In this document: positions 14,635 through 26,470 of the stretch, one piece after another
How the letters are laid out: each line of letters opens with the position of its first letter
How positions within the stretch are numbered: position 1 is the stretch's first letter
Assembly (NCBI GenBank): GCA_023374025.1
Contig: SIJG01000107.1
Location: 169,110 to 233,109 of the forward strand
Reading direction: 5' to 3'
DNA length: 64,000 bases
Source of the DNA: Heterodera schachtii
Taxonomy: Eukaryota > Nematoda > Chromadorea > Rhabditida > Heteroderidae
The notes under the pieces: model-generated
The model's database searches: none
What the model saw: the letters and a program-made list of their open reading frames with translations, nothing else
Told to the model about the DNA's origin: nothing
Made by a program: the position numbers and the translations under genes

Positions 14635-17516
14635 ATGGGTGACAAAAATAAAAACACTACAAAATTGGCAATTTCGATGATTTGCACAGGTCTTCTGACG
14701 GCACTTCTGTTAGTGATAATTTGGCTTTTAACAAAGTAAGTAATTTCGTCATAATTCGGCGGCACAATTAATTTATTTTCTGATTTTTTCATTAAAATTG
14801 TTTAAATTATTTAATTTTCTCTTTCCTTTGGGGGTGGCAACTGCGACTGTGCCGTGCCCTCTCCCATTGAGCCCACCGCCGCCCCTTTTCCGACGACCCC
14901 CGGCCCAAATTCGACCACCGCACGGCCACCGCCAACACCACAAAAGGACCATTTTGTGTTTATTGAAATTCGCGTGGACAGCGTTTTTCACATTTGGTTC
15001 AAAGCAAACGGCGAAGAAAAGGCAATTAAAAAGGGAAAACGAAGCGAAAGAGCGAAAGTTTAAGGAGGGCGTAATTTATGTGAGAGAAACGGGGGAAGGG
15101 GCGGAAACGGCGGAGAGAGCGATGGTCAGCACGACGGAGAGGGACGACAGACTGTTCGACTTCCGGGAAATTGCCCTGCTCAAACAGGGCACCATGGAAC
15201 TGTCGTGGTGGTCGGTCACCACAACCATCTCCTACATTTACGTGTTTGAGCCGGAAACGGTGCGAGTGGAGAAGAAAACGGACGGATCAAACAAAAATTC
15301 AACTTTTCAGGTCCTTGCGAATGGCATTCGAATTGTGTACATTTCGCCAGAAACCGAGCGCAACCCCGGCACTGAAAAGTTCCATTTGCATCCGCCGTTG
15401 GGGTGGAACAACGACCCGGCCGGGTTCAGCAGAACGCCGGACGGAGTGTACCATCTGTTCTACCAGCACTACCCGCACAAGCAGCAATGGTCGGAAGAAA
15501 AGAACGGAATTTGAAAGGAATTGCCAAATTTGAAGGCACGGAATGCATTGGGCACACGCGGCAAGCACAGATTTGGTCAGATGGAAGCACCAGCCGATTC
15601 TGATGAAGCCAGAAAAGAGCAATTGGAAGGGAGGCATTTACACGGGGTCGGCCATTGCGGCCAAAGACGGGGGACTCCGAATTTACTACACGGACCATAA
15701 CGACGGTGGGGGGGGGGGGGGGGGGGGGAAGGGAGGGGGAAAGTGGTGGACAAAACCAATTGCAGACCGACACCCGATGGAGTACCAGCGGAGCATTGTG
15801 ACAAAAGTGAGCAAAAGCAAAGGGCAAAGGGCACAAACCACCGACCCATTGAGAGGGCCATAAGAGAAATGCCGGGGTTCCGAAATTGCTGAGTTGTTCC
15901 CCCAAATGTCCTGTCTTAATCTTGGTCGTTTGTTGTTCCTTTTCTAATTGGTTAGCATTCGTAGAGCCCGAAACTCGGAGCATTTGCTAATTTCTTTCGT
16001 TAATTGCTCTAAAGGATGCAATTCCACCAATTCATTATAATTCAACTGAATATTTTAGGATTTTTACCGTCCGATGGGCCCTCCCCGCGACGCAATTGCG
16101 CGTCGCCCCTCCGAAATAGCAGCCGTTATCACGGAGGACTTTCGCGATCCGAATGTGTTCGTTGGTCCTGACGGGGCTCTGTTCATGACAACTTCGAGCC
16201 GTTTAACCAATGGGACGGGGGGCGTCGTGCTGCTTTTCCGGCAGAATGAAACAGCGGCCAATGGGGGGCCCGAAGGATGGGAATTTAAGGCAATGGACAA
16301 AACGACGGACGGTCATTTGTCAACGGATTAATTGGCTGACCGTTTAGGGCATTCTCCACAAGGACAATCGATGGCATAATGCCGTGTGCGAATGCAGTGG
16401 GCTAATCCCTTTGGGCGACCCGCACTCATTGCAGACATTGTGGGCATTTGTCTACTCAATGTCGAACAGCGTGGACGAGGACGGAAGGTGGTGGAAGAGC
16501 ACGAATTGGAAACAGACCATTGGAATGTGATTTCGAATTTAGACAATTCTTAAACCCAGTAATTGTCGGGAATTTTAACGGGAGAAAGTTCACGCCGTTA
16601 TTTGAACAAATGTTGGACTTCGCCACGGGTTCTTACGCGTATCAGGCAAATCCAACGGAATCTTCTATCTTATATTTTACACCCATTTAAGGGATTTCGC
16701 GATTCAATCAGTGGCGAGTCTTTGCTCGTCGGATGGCTTGGGAATTGGGCCGATTATAACGGCGTCCAAAATTTCCCCACGGCGCTCACTTTGCCGCGAG
16801 TGCTCAAATTGGCCCCGAGCAGAAACTTTCTTTTGACCCCTCCTCACCCATCCGTCGTCCAACTGAGGGTCCTTAAAAACGATTTAATTGGCAATTAAAA
16901 TAATTTTTAAGGAAAAAGAATTGGACATGACCGACTTCCGAACATTTAAAATTACGCAATTGCCGAAAAACGGTGCCGTGGAAATTTTCTTCGAAATTTA
17001 CTATTGGCGACTGCGAATTTACGGTTCGATAGCGTTGGAAATGCAACAGACGGACAAAGGCGAGGAGGGCAAAATTTCATTGGTGGCATCGAAGGACGGA
17101 TTGGAAATGATTTTGGGATGGTAAGTGGCCAAGGGAATCGAATGAATTTAGCAAGAATTAAAATGGGTAATTAAGGAAAAACGGAACACAACACCGATAC
17201 ATTGAGAGGAAAGCAAGGCCAACTTCACTGCAAATTTTCATCGATGTCGGATCAGTGGAAGTGTTCTCGGACCAAGGCGAGTGGAGTTGCACCGCACGCA
17301 TCCCAGGTGGGCAATTAATTAATCAATCAATCAATTAATGAGGCTAATTGACGTGAGAAATGGACAGTGATAACAGTTGTGGCACTTGTTGCATTTACAG
17401 ATGAAGGCCGAGTCGACAATATTCGACTGATTGGGAGGAGCGAAGTGCTCAACTCGCAATCGGCCAAAATGTGGGCAATTAAATCGGTGACTCAAACGGA
17501 CGAAACGACACAATAA
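14635..17516 (+). CDS. GH32 beta-fructofuranosidase (invertase), membrane-anchored
   Basis: Hydrolyses sucrose or related fructosides. The N-terminus is a type II signal anchor (SMICTGLLTALLLVIIWLLT), then a Thr/Pro linker and a beta-rich extension I do not recognise. The GH32 domain starts near 15390. FHLHPPLGWNNDPAGF carries the nucleophile Asp. HGMHWAHAASTDLVRW follows across an intron, then GSAIAAKDGG, EDFRDPNVF (RDP motif, near 16140) and CECSGLIPLGD (acid/base Glu, near 16390). Later come ESLLVGWLGNWADYN (near 16720), LTLPRVLKL, and the C-terminal sandwich with FIDVGSVEVFSDQGEW (near 17240). All three catalytic acids are present. The usual WMNDPNG is WNNDPAG here. The poly-G run at about 15710-15728 looks like coding poly-Gly but can be removed as an intron joining TDHND to RHPMEYQRS. 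The family is known as bacterial horizontal transfer in plant-parasitic nematodes; here the gene is intron-rich and looks domesticated. Confidence 0.92.
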
Positions 17517-20500
17517 TTTAAAAAAATATTTAAATAACAAATATTTTTTGTGCATTTTTATTTTCTTTTTTCTATTGTTAAACATTTTATTGAATTGTAA
17601 AATTTGTGATATTTTTGTTTAAGTTATAAATTTTTGCCTACATTGGCACTTTCTGAATAATTTTTGGCACGCAAATGACCAAAAAGCGGCATTTTCAAAG
17701 ATACCTTTCACCGTTTAGGACCCACCAAATTATGCAATTGGCCCTTTTCAGCGGCCTAAGTTTTGATGAGAGAAAATAAAGCGATGAACGGGGCAAATGA
17801 ATTGGGCGAATGAAATACTCTCGAAACTCTTTTCTCGAGGGCCGGCGGAGATTCCCCCGCCTTTGTTCTTTTTCCCTCCCATCGGCGGAATGACCCGTCA
17901 CTTTCCTTAAAACTTCCGCCGATTATTACACAACGAAAGGACACAAAACAAAACAAAACGAACGATGGGAAGCGAAAATGAGAAAATGGAAGAATAATTA
18001 GTGGAAAAAGAGAAAGTCATTTGGGGGAATCAAAAGCAGAAAATGGGACAAATTGGAAAAAAGGAAATTCGAAATGGAATTTGAAATTAAAAAACCAAAA
18101 TAATTTAAAAAAATTAAAATTTCATTTAGCGTTTATTTTTTCCCCTAGATTTTAATATTATTTTATACTTTTTTTTTGAAGTGACTGAAAAAGGCGGACA
18201 ATTGCCAATTCAATCGGCAAATTTATGAGCCAGCAAACGGAAAACGGCACAATGAGCAAATAAAAGCAGAAATGATCCGATTGGTTTGGTCGGCAAGTCA
18301 AATTCATCGGAGCGAAATGATCGGACGCACTTTTGGGCAGAACCGCGCCAAAAGGGCACACAGCCCATTGAAAACATTCGCAGTTCTTTTATTTACAATT
18401 CACTTTTTTATCAAAATATAAAAAAGTCCGAAATTCGTAAGAAAAAAAGCCCTAAAAATATTTCGGATGGACCAATAAATGTCAATTGTCTTCCTTCTCA
18501 CCTCTCTTCGTGTGCATATGCCATACCAATTGACCTTGTCTTGCCACGATCGTACGGATTAATCCCCCGGCCATTAATCCCCCCCCCCCCGCCATTGTCC
18601 CCCCCCCCCCCCTCTCATTGGCAATGGCTAATCGCATCGCCCGCCAATTCCATGGCTTATTATTAAAAAAATGTTGCTTCACTCGGTCAATGACGACAAA
18701 TTAAACACTTTTCTTAAGCTGTGGTGGTGTTAATTGAGTTGGGGTCTGTTCTTCCGTTCTCCCCCCCCCCCAATTTCCCCCAATTTTACGGCTGTGAATG
18801 AATGACACAAATAAATACATTTGCGTCTTCCCTTCCCCCCCCCCCCTCCCATATTCATAAACCATTCGTGGCATCCCTCGAGGGCATTGGAGCGAGTGCC
18901 TCCTCCCCCGGGGCTCAAATTTGATTAAGCAATTAATTCCCTCCATTCCAAATGGCAACAGCTTTTCCAGCCAGTCAGACAGCTCCTTCCTGGGACATGC
19001 TTGTTCCAGTCAATTTACTATTAGCTGCATAATTAATGGGCTTTGCTGAGCAACGACGGGGGAAGGGGATTAGTGGCGAGCAGAGAATTAGTGGGATTAA
19101 GGTGGGACAATGGTTTAATGAGAATGATGCCGGGGGAGTGAATGGCACGGCACGAATTTGGCAACTGTCGTGCCGTTGGCAGAATGATTTTCCGATTTCG
19201 CGGATTTGGATAAGTTTTCTTTTTGTTGCGCTCACATCTTCTCTGTTAAAGAGGCGCGAATTTTGCACAACCATCGGCAAATATTTGCGAATTTTCCCTT
19301 CGGCACCAAAAAGAGACAAAAAACAAAGCGAAAAGAGAGAACAATCATCGCAAAGAAGAAGCTCCACACTTTATGAATGGGTGGGGAAGGACGGCACTTC
19401 AAGACAAAATGCCAAAAACAAACAAACGCAGTTGGAACGGCATTGTCGGGAATTGGGAGAAAGGCGCCGACGGGTCAACGAGTACTTTTGCCAATTTGTC
19501 CTCAACAGAAAACACCGAAGAAAGAAAGTGCCAATGCCAATCAATCAGAAGTAGGCGAACTTTCAAACAAATGTGAGGACGACAAATGCGCAAGTTTCAG
19601 CAACAATTTGAACTGCTCGCCCATTTTGTCATCCATTAACGCGAAATACGACCCTTTCCCGAAACAATCGGTCGACCCCTCCCAAAAATGACAATGGAAT
19701 GTCATAATAAATGCCTTCCCGTGATTGACAATTGTGTAGAAAGGATGGGACGAACAGTTGAAGATGGGTAGTGGAGAAGTTTATTGCCGCTTTGGTACCT
19801 GTCAATGGGTGCAAAATGCCATGGCACGAACTTTTGGGCTGACCTTTGAATGACAAAGACCGAATTAATTAGGGGGAGAGCATCCATTTATGAAGAGGTA
19901 TTAGGCAAATGTAATATGAGCAGACAAAAAAGGTAAGAAAAAGGGGGGGAGAGAGAGAGAGGGGGGGGGGGGGGGAATGAGGGAGGGACCACCCAAATGA
20001 CCACCCAAAATGGGTCATCAACGCACAATGTTGGAACTCCGGAGAATATTAATGAGTTTTAACGCTAAACGACCTTAAAAAGACTAATTCAAATGGAGAA
20101 AAAAATATTCGGCGGTAATTTTTTGTGACAGATTTTCATCATTCGCTCAATGAGAGGAGACATGAAAATTGATGAATGACTGAAGGGAAGCGGGCGGGGG
20201 AGAAGAGGTGGTAATTAAGGGGGGTATCTTTGCTACATCTTAATTTTATTATTTTTATCCCCTTTCTCACAGTCCCTGTCGTTTCATAATCCCTCCCCAA
20301 TCTCTCGTGTCCCCCCCCCCCCTCTCCCTTTGCCTCGCTTAATAATTACCCCGAATTGCTTTGTCTCCGCTTCGCTTTTCCCCCAATTTCTCTTCCGTTT
20401 GGGGTCACATTTTGGCCTTTGTCGTCTCATCTTTTCTTTGCGGTAAACATCAAATCTTGCAACTTGACGAAACAAAGCCTTCCGCGACCGACTCACTCAT

Positions 20501-21094
20501 CACTCTTTGGCGCCGAAGGGCTCAATTAGTCCGAGTACCCCCCGCCCCCGGCAATGTTTTCCTATTGGGCATTTTCAGTGATGGGAATGGCCTTGGATCG
20601 GCGATGGGGGATAATTGAACTAAACAAGCGAGGAAAGGGACGAGAGGAACGGAGCTGCGAATGGGGATAATCCTTCTGTTGGATTAAGCCGAAACGGATA
20701 ATATGTCTAATTATTGAGTAATTAATGAGTTTATCTTATCAAAAGACAAACAATTAATTAAGTAATTAATGAATTATTTTATAAAGTTTTATGGCATGAC
20801 AAAAAAAAAATTATTGCACAAAAAATGTAAAACAATTGACAAAATTACAAAAGTAAGTGAATGACTGAAAAGAAATGAAAAATGAACAAAATTAGGGTTC
20901 AGAATTTATTTTAAAACAATAAATTAATTGTTTGTTTTGCATTAAGTGAAACCTAAAAGTGAGAAAATTTTAAAAAAAATGTGTTGCATTATGGCCAAAA
21001 ATGTTAATAGTAAAAATAAAAATAAAAAGGAAAATAATAAAAGAATTTTTAATTCAATTTAAAAAATCAAAGAAATAATGCCGACAGGGCTCAT
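17517..21094. other. Intergenic spacer with homopolymer runs; no firm gene
   Basis: Contains AT-rich blocks, several poly-C or poly-G runs (about 18581, 18600, 18763, 18836, 19961, 20311) and a (GA)n/(G)n tract near 19945-19976. An open frame at 19036-19554 (Arg/Lys/Gln-rich, no domain) and one at 20361-20618 (hydrophobic start) are the only candidates. Neither has splice or homology support, so I leave them uncalled. Confidence 0.45.
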
Positions 21095-21765
21095 TCACCA
21101 CAGTCTGAACAAATGTGCCAAAATCCGCCCAAAAATTCCCTCCGGCGACTTTTCGCTGCTCATCAATTCCAATTCGCTTGCCCATCCGTCCGCAATGTCC
21201 ATAAGACGTTGGGCCAACTGAGCGCAAAGATTGGCCAATTGAGGGTCATCCAACCGATCCTAAACAATTTCAACACAAAATTGGGGAGAATTTATTGAAA
21301 AAGCTAAGGACCTCTTCTGATGAATAATGGCAAAAGCTAGAAAAGGCGTCGCCGTCAGTTTGAGTACCGATAGAACGCTTAAAAAAACAATTTTAAGTTT
21401 TCGTTTTTCATAATAAAGTGCTGAATTTAAGAAAGAATTGTAACCAATTGCATAACAAATACTCATGATTGATAAAGTTTACAAAGTTAGGTTATTTGTC
21501 AATTGGTGCCATGCCATTTTTGGGATGGTTAATTTAATTGTTTAGTCGAAAAGCACAAAACAAACAAACAAACGCACAATATAAACTAAACCAAATCAAA
21601 ACATGGCTATTATTTTCTTGCAATTTGCCGCCCTTTTCTTACCGTATTTTCGGTGGATTCATTTCGCCGTTGGCAATGGCAAAATCCGCTGTCAATGCCC
21701 TTGGGGAAAGAGTGAGGCGCAAAATGGGCGGATGAACGGCACAGACTTTGGTGGTGCTGGGCCAT
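21095..21765 (-). CDS. Candidate BH3-only apoptosis activator (EGL-1-like)
   Basis: Small three-exon gene. Exon 1 is 21765-21643 (41 codons, MAQHHQSLCR... ending STENT) with a good donor ACG|GTAAGA. Exon 2 is 21377-21312 (22 codons, RSIGTQTDGD... ending HYSSEE). Exon 3 is 21259-21095 (54 codons plus stop). All junctions are phase 0. Exon 3 contains LCAQLAQRLMDIADGWASEL. This satisfies every position of the BH3 consensus: hydrophobic L, small A, L, I, then A-D and a final aromatic W, in the spacing of Bim and EGL-1. A hydrophobic C-terminus (GIFGRILAHLFRLW) could bind membrane. The total of 117 residues is close to the size of EGL-1. BH3-only proteins bind the BCL-2 homologue CED-9 at mitochondria and release CED-4. 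The exon 2 acceptor is TTTTTTTAAG, an AAG type seen elsewhere in this window. The BH3 match is a short motif, so function is inferred. Confidence 0.6.
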
Positions 21766-22359
21766 GTCCAAGTCGAAAAGGTCGGGCAGAGACAATTGGG
21801 AGAAGGGGGGCGACGGAAACGGAGCAGCGGGACGGGGCCAATAAGTGAACATCTGAGGAAATTGGAGTAAAAGCGATGGAAAAAGTGCCAAAAAAATGCC
21901 AAAAAAAAAACCGACCATTTTGGCACAAAAAAGGAAAACAAAGCAAAATATTGAGAAAAGGGATCAAACAACGTAGAAGTGATTGATTTTAAGGAGAAAT
22001 CTAAATTTTTAAAATTAAACTCGCAGTGAAATAACAGAAGGGGGGGGAAGAGAGAGAAAAAGGGAGTGGCGAAAGATAAATTGGGACGAATTGGCACTTT
22101 TGAATTGATGAGAATGGCGCAAGAACGGAACGGATCAATGACCAACCAAATGAATTACAAACAATGAAATGAATTTCGAACATTGAAATGAATGGTAAAT
22201 GATTGTCCGTCCGTCCGTCCGTTTGGTCGCGGGGCGGAGCCAAAAAATTATGGCGAGAATGAATGAATGACCAGGCGAAACGCAACCTGAGCTGATGGAC
22301 CGACCGAATGACTGACTGTTGGGCGGCACGGGGGCGGGGCGGGGTGAGCGAAGGATTTG

Positions 22360-22690
22360 CGCATTGGGAAAAACGGAAGGAAATGGGAAAATGAGGAAAG
22401 GAGGAAGAGGAAGAAGAGGGAAAGGAGGAAAAGGAAGAAAAGAGGAATGAAGATAAAGGGGGAAAGGAGGAAAAGAAGGGAAAGGAGGAAGAGAAAGAGG
22501 AAAAGGAAGAGGAAAAGGAAGAGGAAAAGGAAGAGAAAGGAGGAAGAGGAAAATAAAGAGGAAGAGGAAAAGCAAGAGAGAAGAACAAAAGAGGAAAGGA
22601 AGGGAAAGGAGGAAGAGGAAGAGGGAAGGGAAGAGAAAGGGTAAAAAGGAGGAAAATAAGGGAAAGGAGGAAAGGGGGAGAAAAACAAAT
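22360..22690 (+). repeat. Polypurine (GGAAGA)n low-complexity tract
   Basis: More than 300 bases almost purely A and G, built from GGAAAGGAGGAAGAGGAAAA-like blocks. It generates Ser/Phe/Pro-rich frames on the minus strand and Lys/Glu/Arg frames on the plus strand that should not be taken as genes. Such tracts can form triplex (H-DNA). Confidence 0.9.
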
Positions 22691-23229
22691 TAAATAAATT
22701 TTCTTTTTTCGAAATTTCATTTCATTTTCTTATTTCTACCGTAATTAATTAATTACACCATTATCAAAGGAATGTCCGTGGTGGGTTATTACGAAACTCA
22801 TCCCCCCCCCCATTCTTTTTACTTTTTCCATTTCTCTCCCCGCGGCTTTTGCGATTTCGAAATTTTCGTTTGTGTCCGTCCCTTTACACTTTTGTATCAA
22901 ATTTCATCACTTCGTCATGTTCTTGTCTTCACCAACCAGTTTGTTTGAATCTTCGAAAGACCGTTAAAATAATGCGGCGGCGGTGGAAGGGTCCGCCGGT
23001 GATGGCTTTTTGCGATAAGCCGAGGGGGCAAAAAAAGGATAAATTATTAATGATTGGGTAATTAATTAATCGGTTCTTCTAAAAACCAAGGCTAAATGAC
23101 CTTGTATTTTCATTTGTCGTGTGGTCAATGCGAACAGAAGCGAATTGATCTGTTGAACTGAATTTCTAAATTAGGTCAAATTTGATGGATCGTTTAAATG
23201 TATTTTATGAATTTGCCTTCGTCGCCCCG

Positions 23230-23908
23230 GCGACATGAAGTTTGGGCACCGGGAAGTTTGGGCACCAGAAATTTGGGCACCGGGAAGTTTGGGCACCAGA
23301 GGGGGGATTTCAAAAAAATAAAACAAAATAAATAAATAAAATGTTATATAAATCATTAAAATTTAGTAAGTTTTAGCAACCCTTGTGTCTTTAAATTTAT
23401 ATGTTCTTGAAAACCAAAAAATTTATGTATGGAAACCTGGCAATCTTATTATTTAGTCAATTCTTACTGTTGTTTAAGCGTAGAATTAAACGTGTACTAA
23501 TTTCTCTGTTTGGACTTAGACCTGAATACCGGCTTAGTTGGGCCCGAAATAACAAGAACCCGTCTAATTTTGTTTAAACTCATAAACTTTAAGTCTTTAA
23601 CATACTGAGCCTTGTAATGTTATAATTTATAAATAATACATATGTATGGCATTAATATTGAATTAATGGTAATGAGTTTAGCAAAATAAGCATGCTTAAT
23701 CGAATGAATATTCGTTAAAAAACTTTCTATTTCCTAACTTGATTAAATTTTCTATGCTTTTAAATTAGATGGTTGCAATTTATAGACAATTAAAAATATT
23801 TTTTATTTTTAAACTCTTTAATTTGGTGCCCAAACTTCCCGGTGCCCAAATTTCTGGTGCCCAAACTTCCTGGTGCCCAAACTTCCCGGTGCCCAAACTT
23901 CCGCCCCC
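23230..23908. mobile_element. Inverted-repeat element with 16-bp GGTGCCCAAACTTCCC arrays
   Basis: Four copies of a 16-bp unit (GGGAAGTTTGGGCACC) lie at the left end (about 23238-23300) and five inverted copies at the right (about 23825-23903). Flanking direct repeats CGTCGCCCCG at 23220-23229 and 23909-23918 are a plausible 8-10-bp target-site duplication. The middle is AT-rich and non-coding. Confidence 0.72.
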
Positions 23909-25740
23909 CGTCGCCCCGCCCCTTTCCTACCGTATTTATTTTTCTTTTTCTTTTTCTTTTTGTTTCCTTTCAATTAATAATTTTTGCATGGCTTCTCTCG
24001 CAAATCGGCAAAAACAAAGGAATGGAAGACAATAATAATAAACGCCGCAAATGACCTGTTGTGGAGAAATTCGGATTAAATAATCCGCTGAAACCCTTTG
24101 GCGGCTGAGTTTCGACGAATGATTGGCGGCGAATGGGCGGGGATGGCCGACGGTCGGCACTCCCGCCCATCGCCCGGGGGGGGGGGGAATTTGCAAATTG
24201 CCCGGAAACGGGGCATTGTGAGCGGCCTCATTTAGTGAATATTAAATCACTAAACGAAAACAAAAAAAAATAATGACTGGAAGAAAAAAAGCCATTCGCC
24301 GACATAAAAACAATTAAAATTAGGGACATTCCATTCTCGGCAATTAGCCGCTTTACACATTTCCAAATTTGGACCAATGCGATGACCCACTCAATCAAAA
24401 AACAACAAAACAACAACCAGCTGCGGGCAATTCATTTCCCGATTTATTGGCCGATGCGAAAGCTTCGTTTCGTCTATTTTAAGCCGATCAAAAACATAAT
24501 TAGCAAAAATAATTATTATAAAAAGCAAATGCAATTTTAATTTATATATTCATTTAAAAAATTATATTCAATGAAATTTATAAACTTAGAATGTTTTAAC
24601 CTATTTTCTTGTTCATTCCCACATGCGCCAACCTTTTGTGAATTTATTGCCCCCCCCCCCCCCCCGCTGCCGACAGATCAACGGGACCAATTCGCAACAA
24701 ATGCTCGTAAATCAGTGCCACGAACAATCCTAACGAATGGGCGATTAAAAGAGTCTGGCGATTCGGCTAAAATTGTGTTCATTTAAGGATAAAAGGGAAC
24801 ACATGCGAAAAATAACTAAATTTTGACAGAGAATTTTGGCGTTTTTTCGCTAAATTTGACCATTTTTTAAATGGTCATTTCAATTCCAATATTTTTTTAA
24901 GTTTCGTTCCATTAATAAGAGGTGAAAATCCACTCGACAGCACCACAGATATTCATTTGTTCCATTGAAATTGGGCAGCGAAGAGGACAATGAGCAAGAA
25001 AATGCCAAAACTGTGAATGCGGGCGAAAGGATGGCATATCAGATTGCAATTGGACGGGGATTGATGCGGGGGGAGGGGGAGACGGGGATTGGGGGATGGG
25101 TTTGATGGGATTAGCATCCCCCCATTCCCCTCCCCTTCTCCCCCCCCCCCCAATTCCCATCTCTTCCGCTGTCAATGTTTGTGCTCAATCCCAAATTGAG
25201 TTGTTCTGCTGCTGATGTGCATGATATGCAACAACGGCCAACAAAGTCACAGGTGTTCTGCTGCTGCTGGTGTTGGCCTTTCAGTCGTTTGTTTGTCTTC
25301 CATAAATTGTGCCGTTTTGCTCCGTTGGTGGTGTCGTTGGTTTCGCTGATGGCACTAATTGTTTGCCCTTTGCCCTCCCTCCCAAAAGTGACTATCACTT
25401 AGTGTTCCTTCGTCCACGCCAATTCATTTGCATTTCCATTGCGCGAAAATAAATCAGTTTAAGGCTTAAAAGATTATATTAATAGATATTGATAGAAAAA
25501 AAAAAGAATAATAATTTCGCTGATTTTGCTTTTTATGCCTTTTTAATGGTTATTTCTTCTCGGAATCGGCATCAAATTTGGCAAAATTGGAGACACTTCC
25601 AATGCCGAGAATCATATAAAGTGCAATTAAATGCCGCCTTTTGGACAGTCGCCTAAAAGTGCCGCTGTTTCATCGCTCAAAGAGAATGGGCGAAATCGGA
25701 GAAGAATAAAACGGCGAGCAGAGGGCGGGGGTCATTTAGT

Positions 25741-25768
25741 GGGGGGGGGGGGGGGGGGGGGGGGGGGG
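25741..25768 (+). repeat. G28 homopolymer
   Basis: Twenty-eight consecutive G residues in a non-coding region. Length is prone to assembly error. Confidence 0.95.
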
Positions 25769-26009
25769 AATTGCGCGAAAATTGGCCAATTGAAGCCCGG
25801 CGGCAAAGCTTTTGATCACTGAAAAACATTCCCTTGGGGCAACAAAATCATTCCCACGGCCTCATGAGAAAAAACAGCGAAAAGGGACGAAAGATCAAAT
25901 TGCAAAGCGAAGAACAGAACATCATTACTCAATACAATCAAAAAAGAAGAAAAAGAGGAGGGAGAGCAAAGCAAACCGAACGGACGGAGAAGAGAAGACG
26001 AACCGAGAA

Positions 26010-26470
26010 AAGGGAAAAGCCAATGCCAGAAAAGGGACAAAGGAGCAAAAGGGGAAAAGCCAATGCCAAGAAAAGGGACAAAGGAGCAAAAAGGGGAAAA
26101 GCCAATGCCAAGAAAAAGGGACAAAGGAGCAAAAAGGGGAAAAGCCAATGCCAAGAAAGGGACAAAGGAGCAAAAAGGGGAAAAGCCAATGCAAGAAAAG
26201 GGACAAAGGAGCAAAAAGGGGAAGGGAAAGAGCAAAAGGGAAAAAGCCAAGCAAGAAAAGGGAAGGAGCAAAAAGGGGAAAAGCCAATGCCAAGAAAAGG
26301 GACAAAGGAGCAAAAAGGGGAAAAGCCAATGCCAAGAAAAGGGACAAAGGAGCAAAAAGGGGAAAAGCCAATGCCAAGAAAAGGGACAAAGGGGCAAAAG
26401 GGGAAAAGGCAATGCCAAGAAAAGGGACAAAGGAGCAAAAAGGGGAAAAGCCAATGAAAAGAAAGGAAAG
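26010..26470 (+). repeat. 42-bp tandem repeat (AAGGGACAAAGGAGC...)
   Basis: About ten copies of a roughly 42-bp purine-rich unit (AAGGGACAAAGGAGCAAAAA then GGGGAAAAGCCAATGCCAAG), with indels of one to a few bases. It stays open in up to five frames, giving Lys/Gly-rich and Phe/Leu/Pro-rich pseudo-proteins. The indels between copies shift the frame, which argues against coding. Confidence 0.9.

Noticed and set aside
15700..15745. Poly-glycine tract in the invertase
   Set aside because: The G run is best read as part of an intron (GTGGGG...TTGCAG). Removing it joins TDHND to RHPMEYQRS in frame, whereas keeping it inserts poly-Gly into a conserved domain.
19036..19554. 172-codon basic frame
   Set aside because: No start context, splice signals, domain or signal peptide. 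Alternative frames over the same region are equally plausible, so no gene called.
22001..22720. Long Ser/Phe/Pro-rich open frames (up to 239 codons, minus strand)
   Set aside because: They are translations of a polypurine tract. Composition is simple, no domain, and overlapping frames are equally open.
25111..25402. Overlapping frames of 75-95 codons on both strands
   Set aside because: Short, with no independent coding evidence on either strand.
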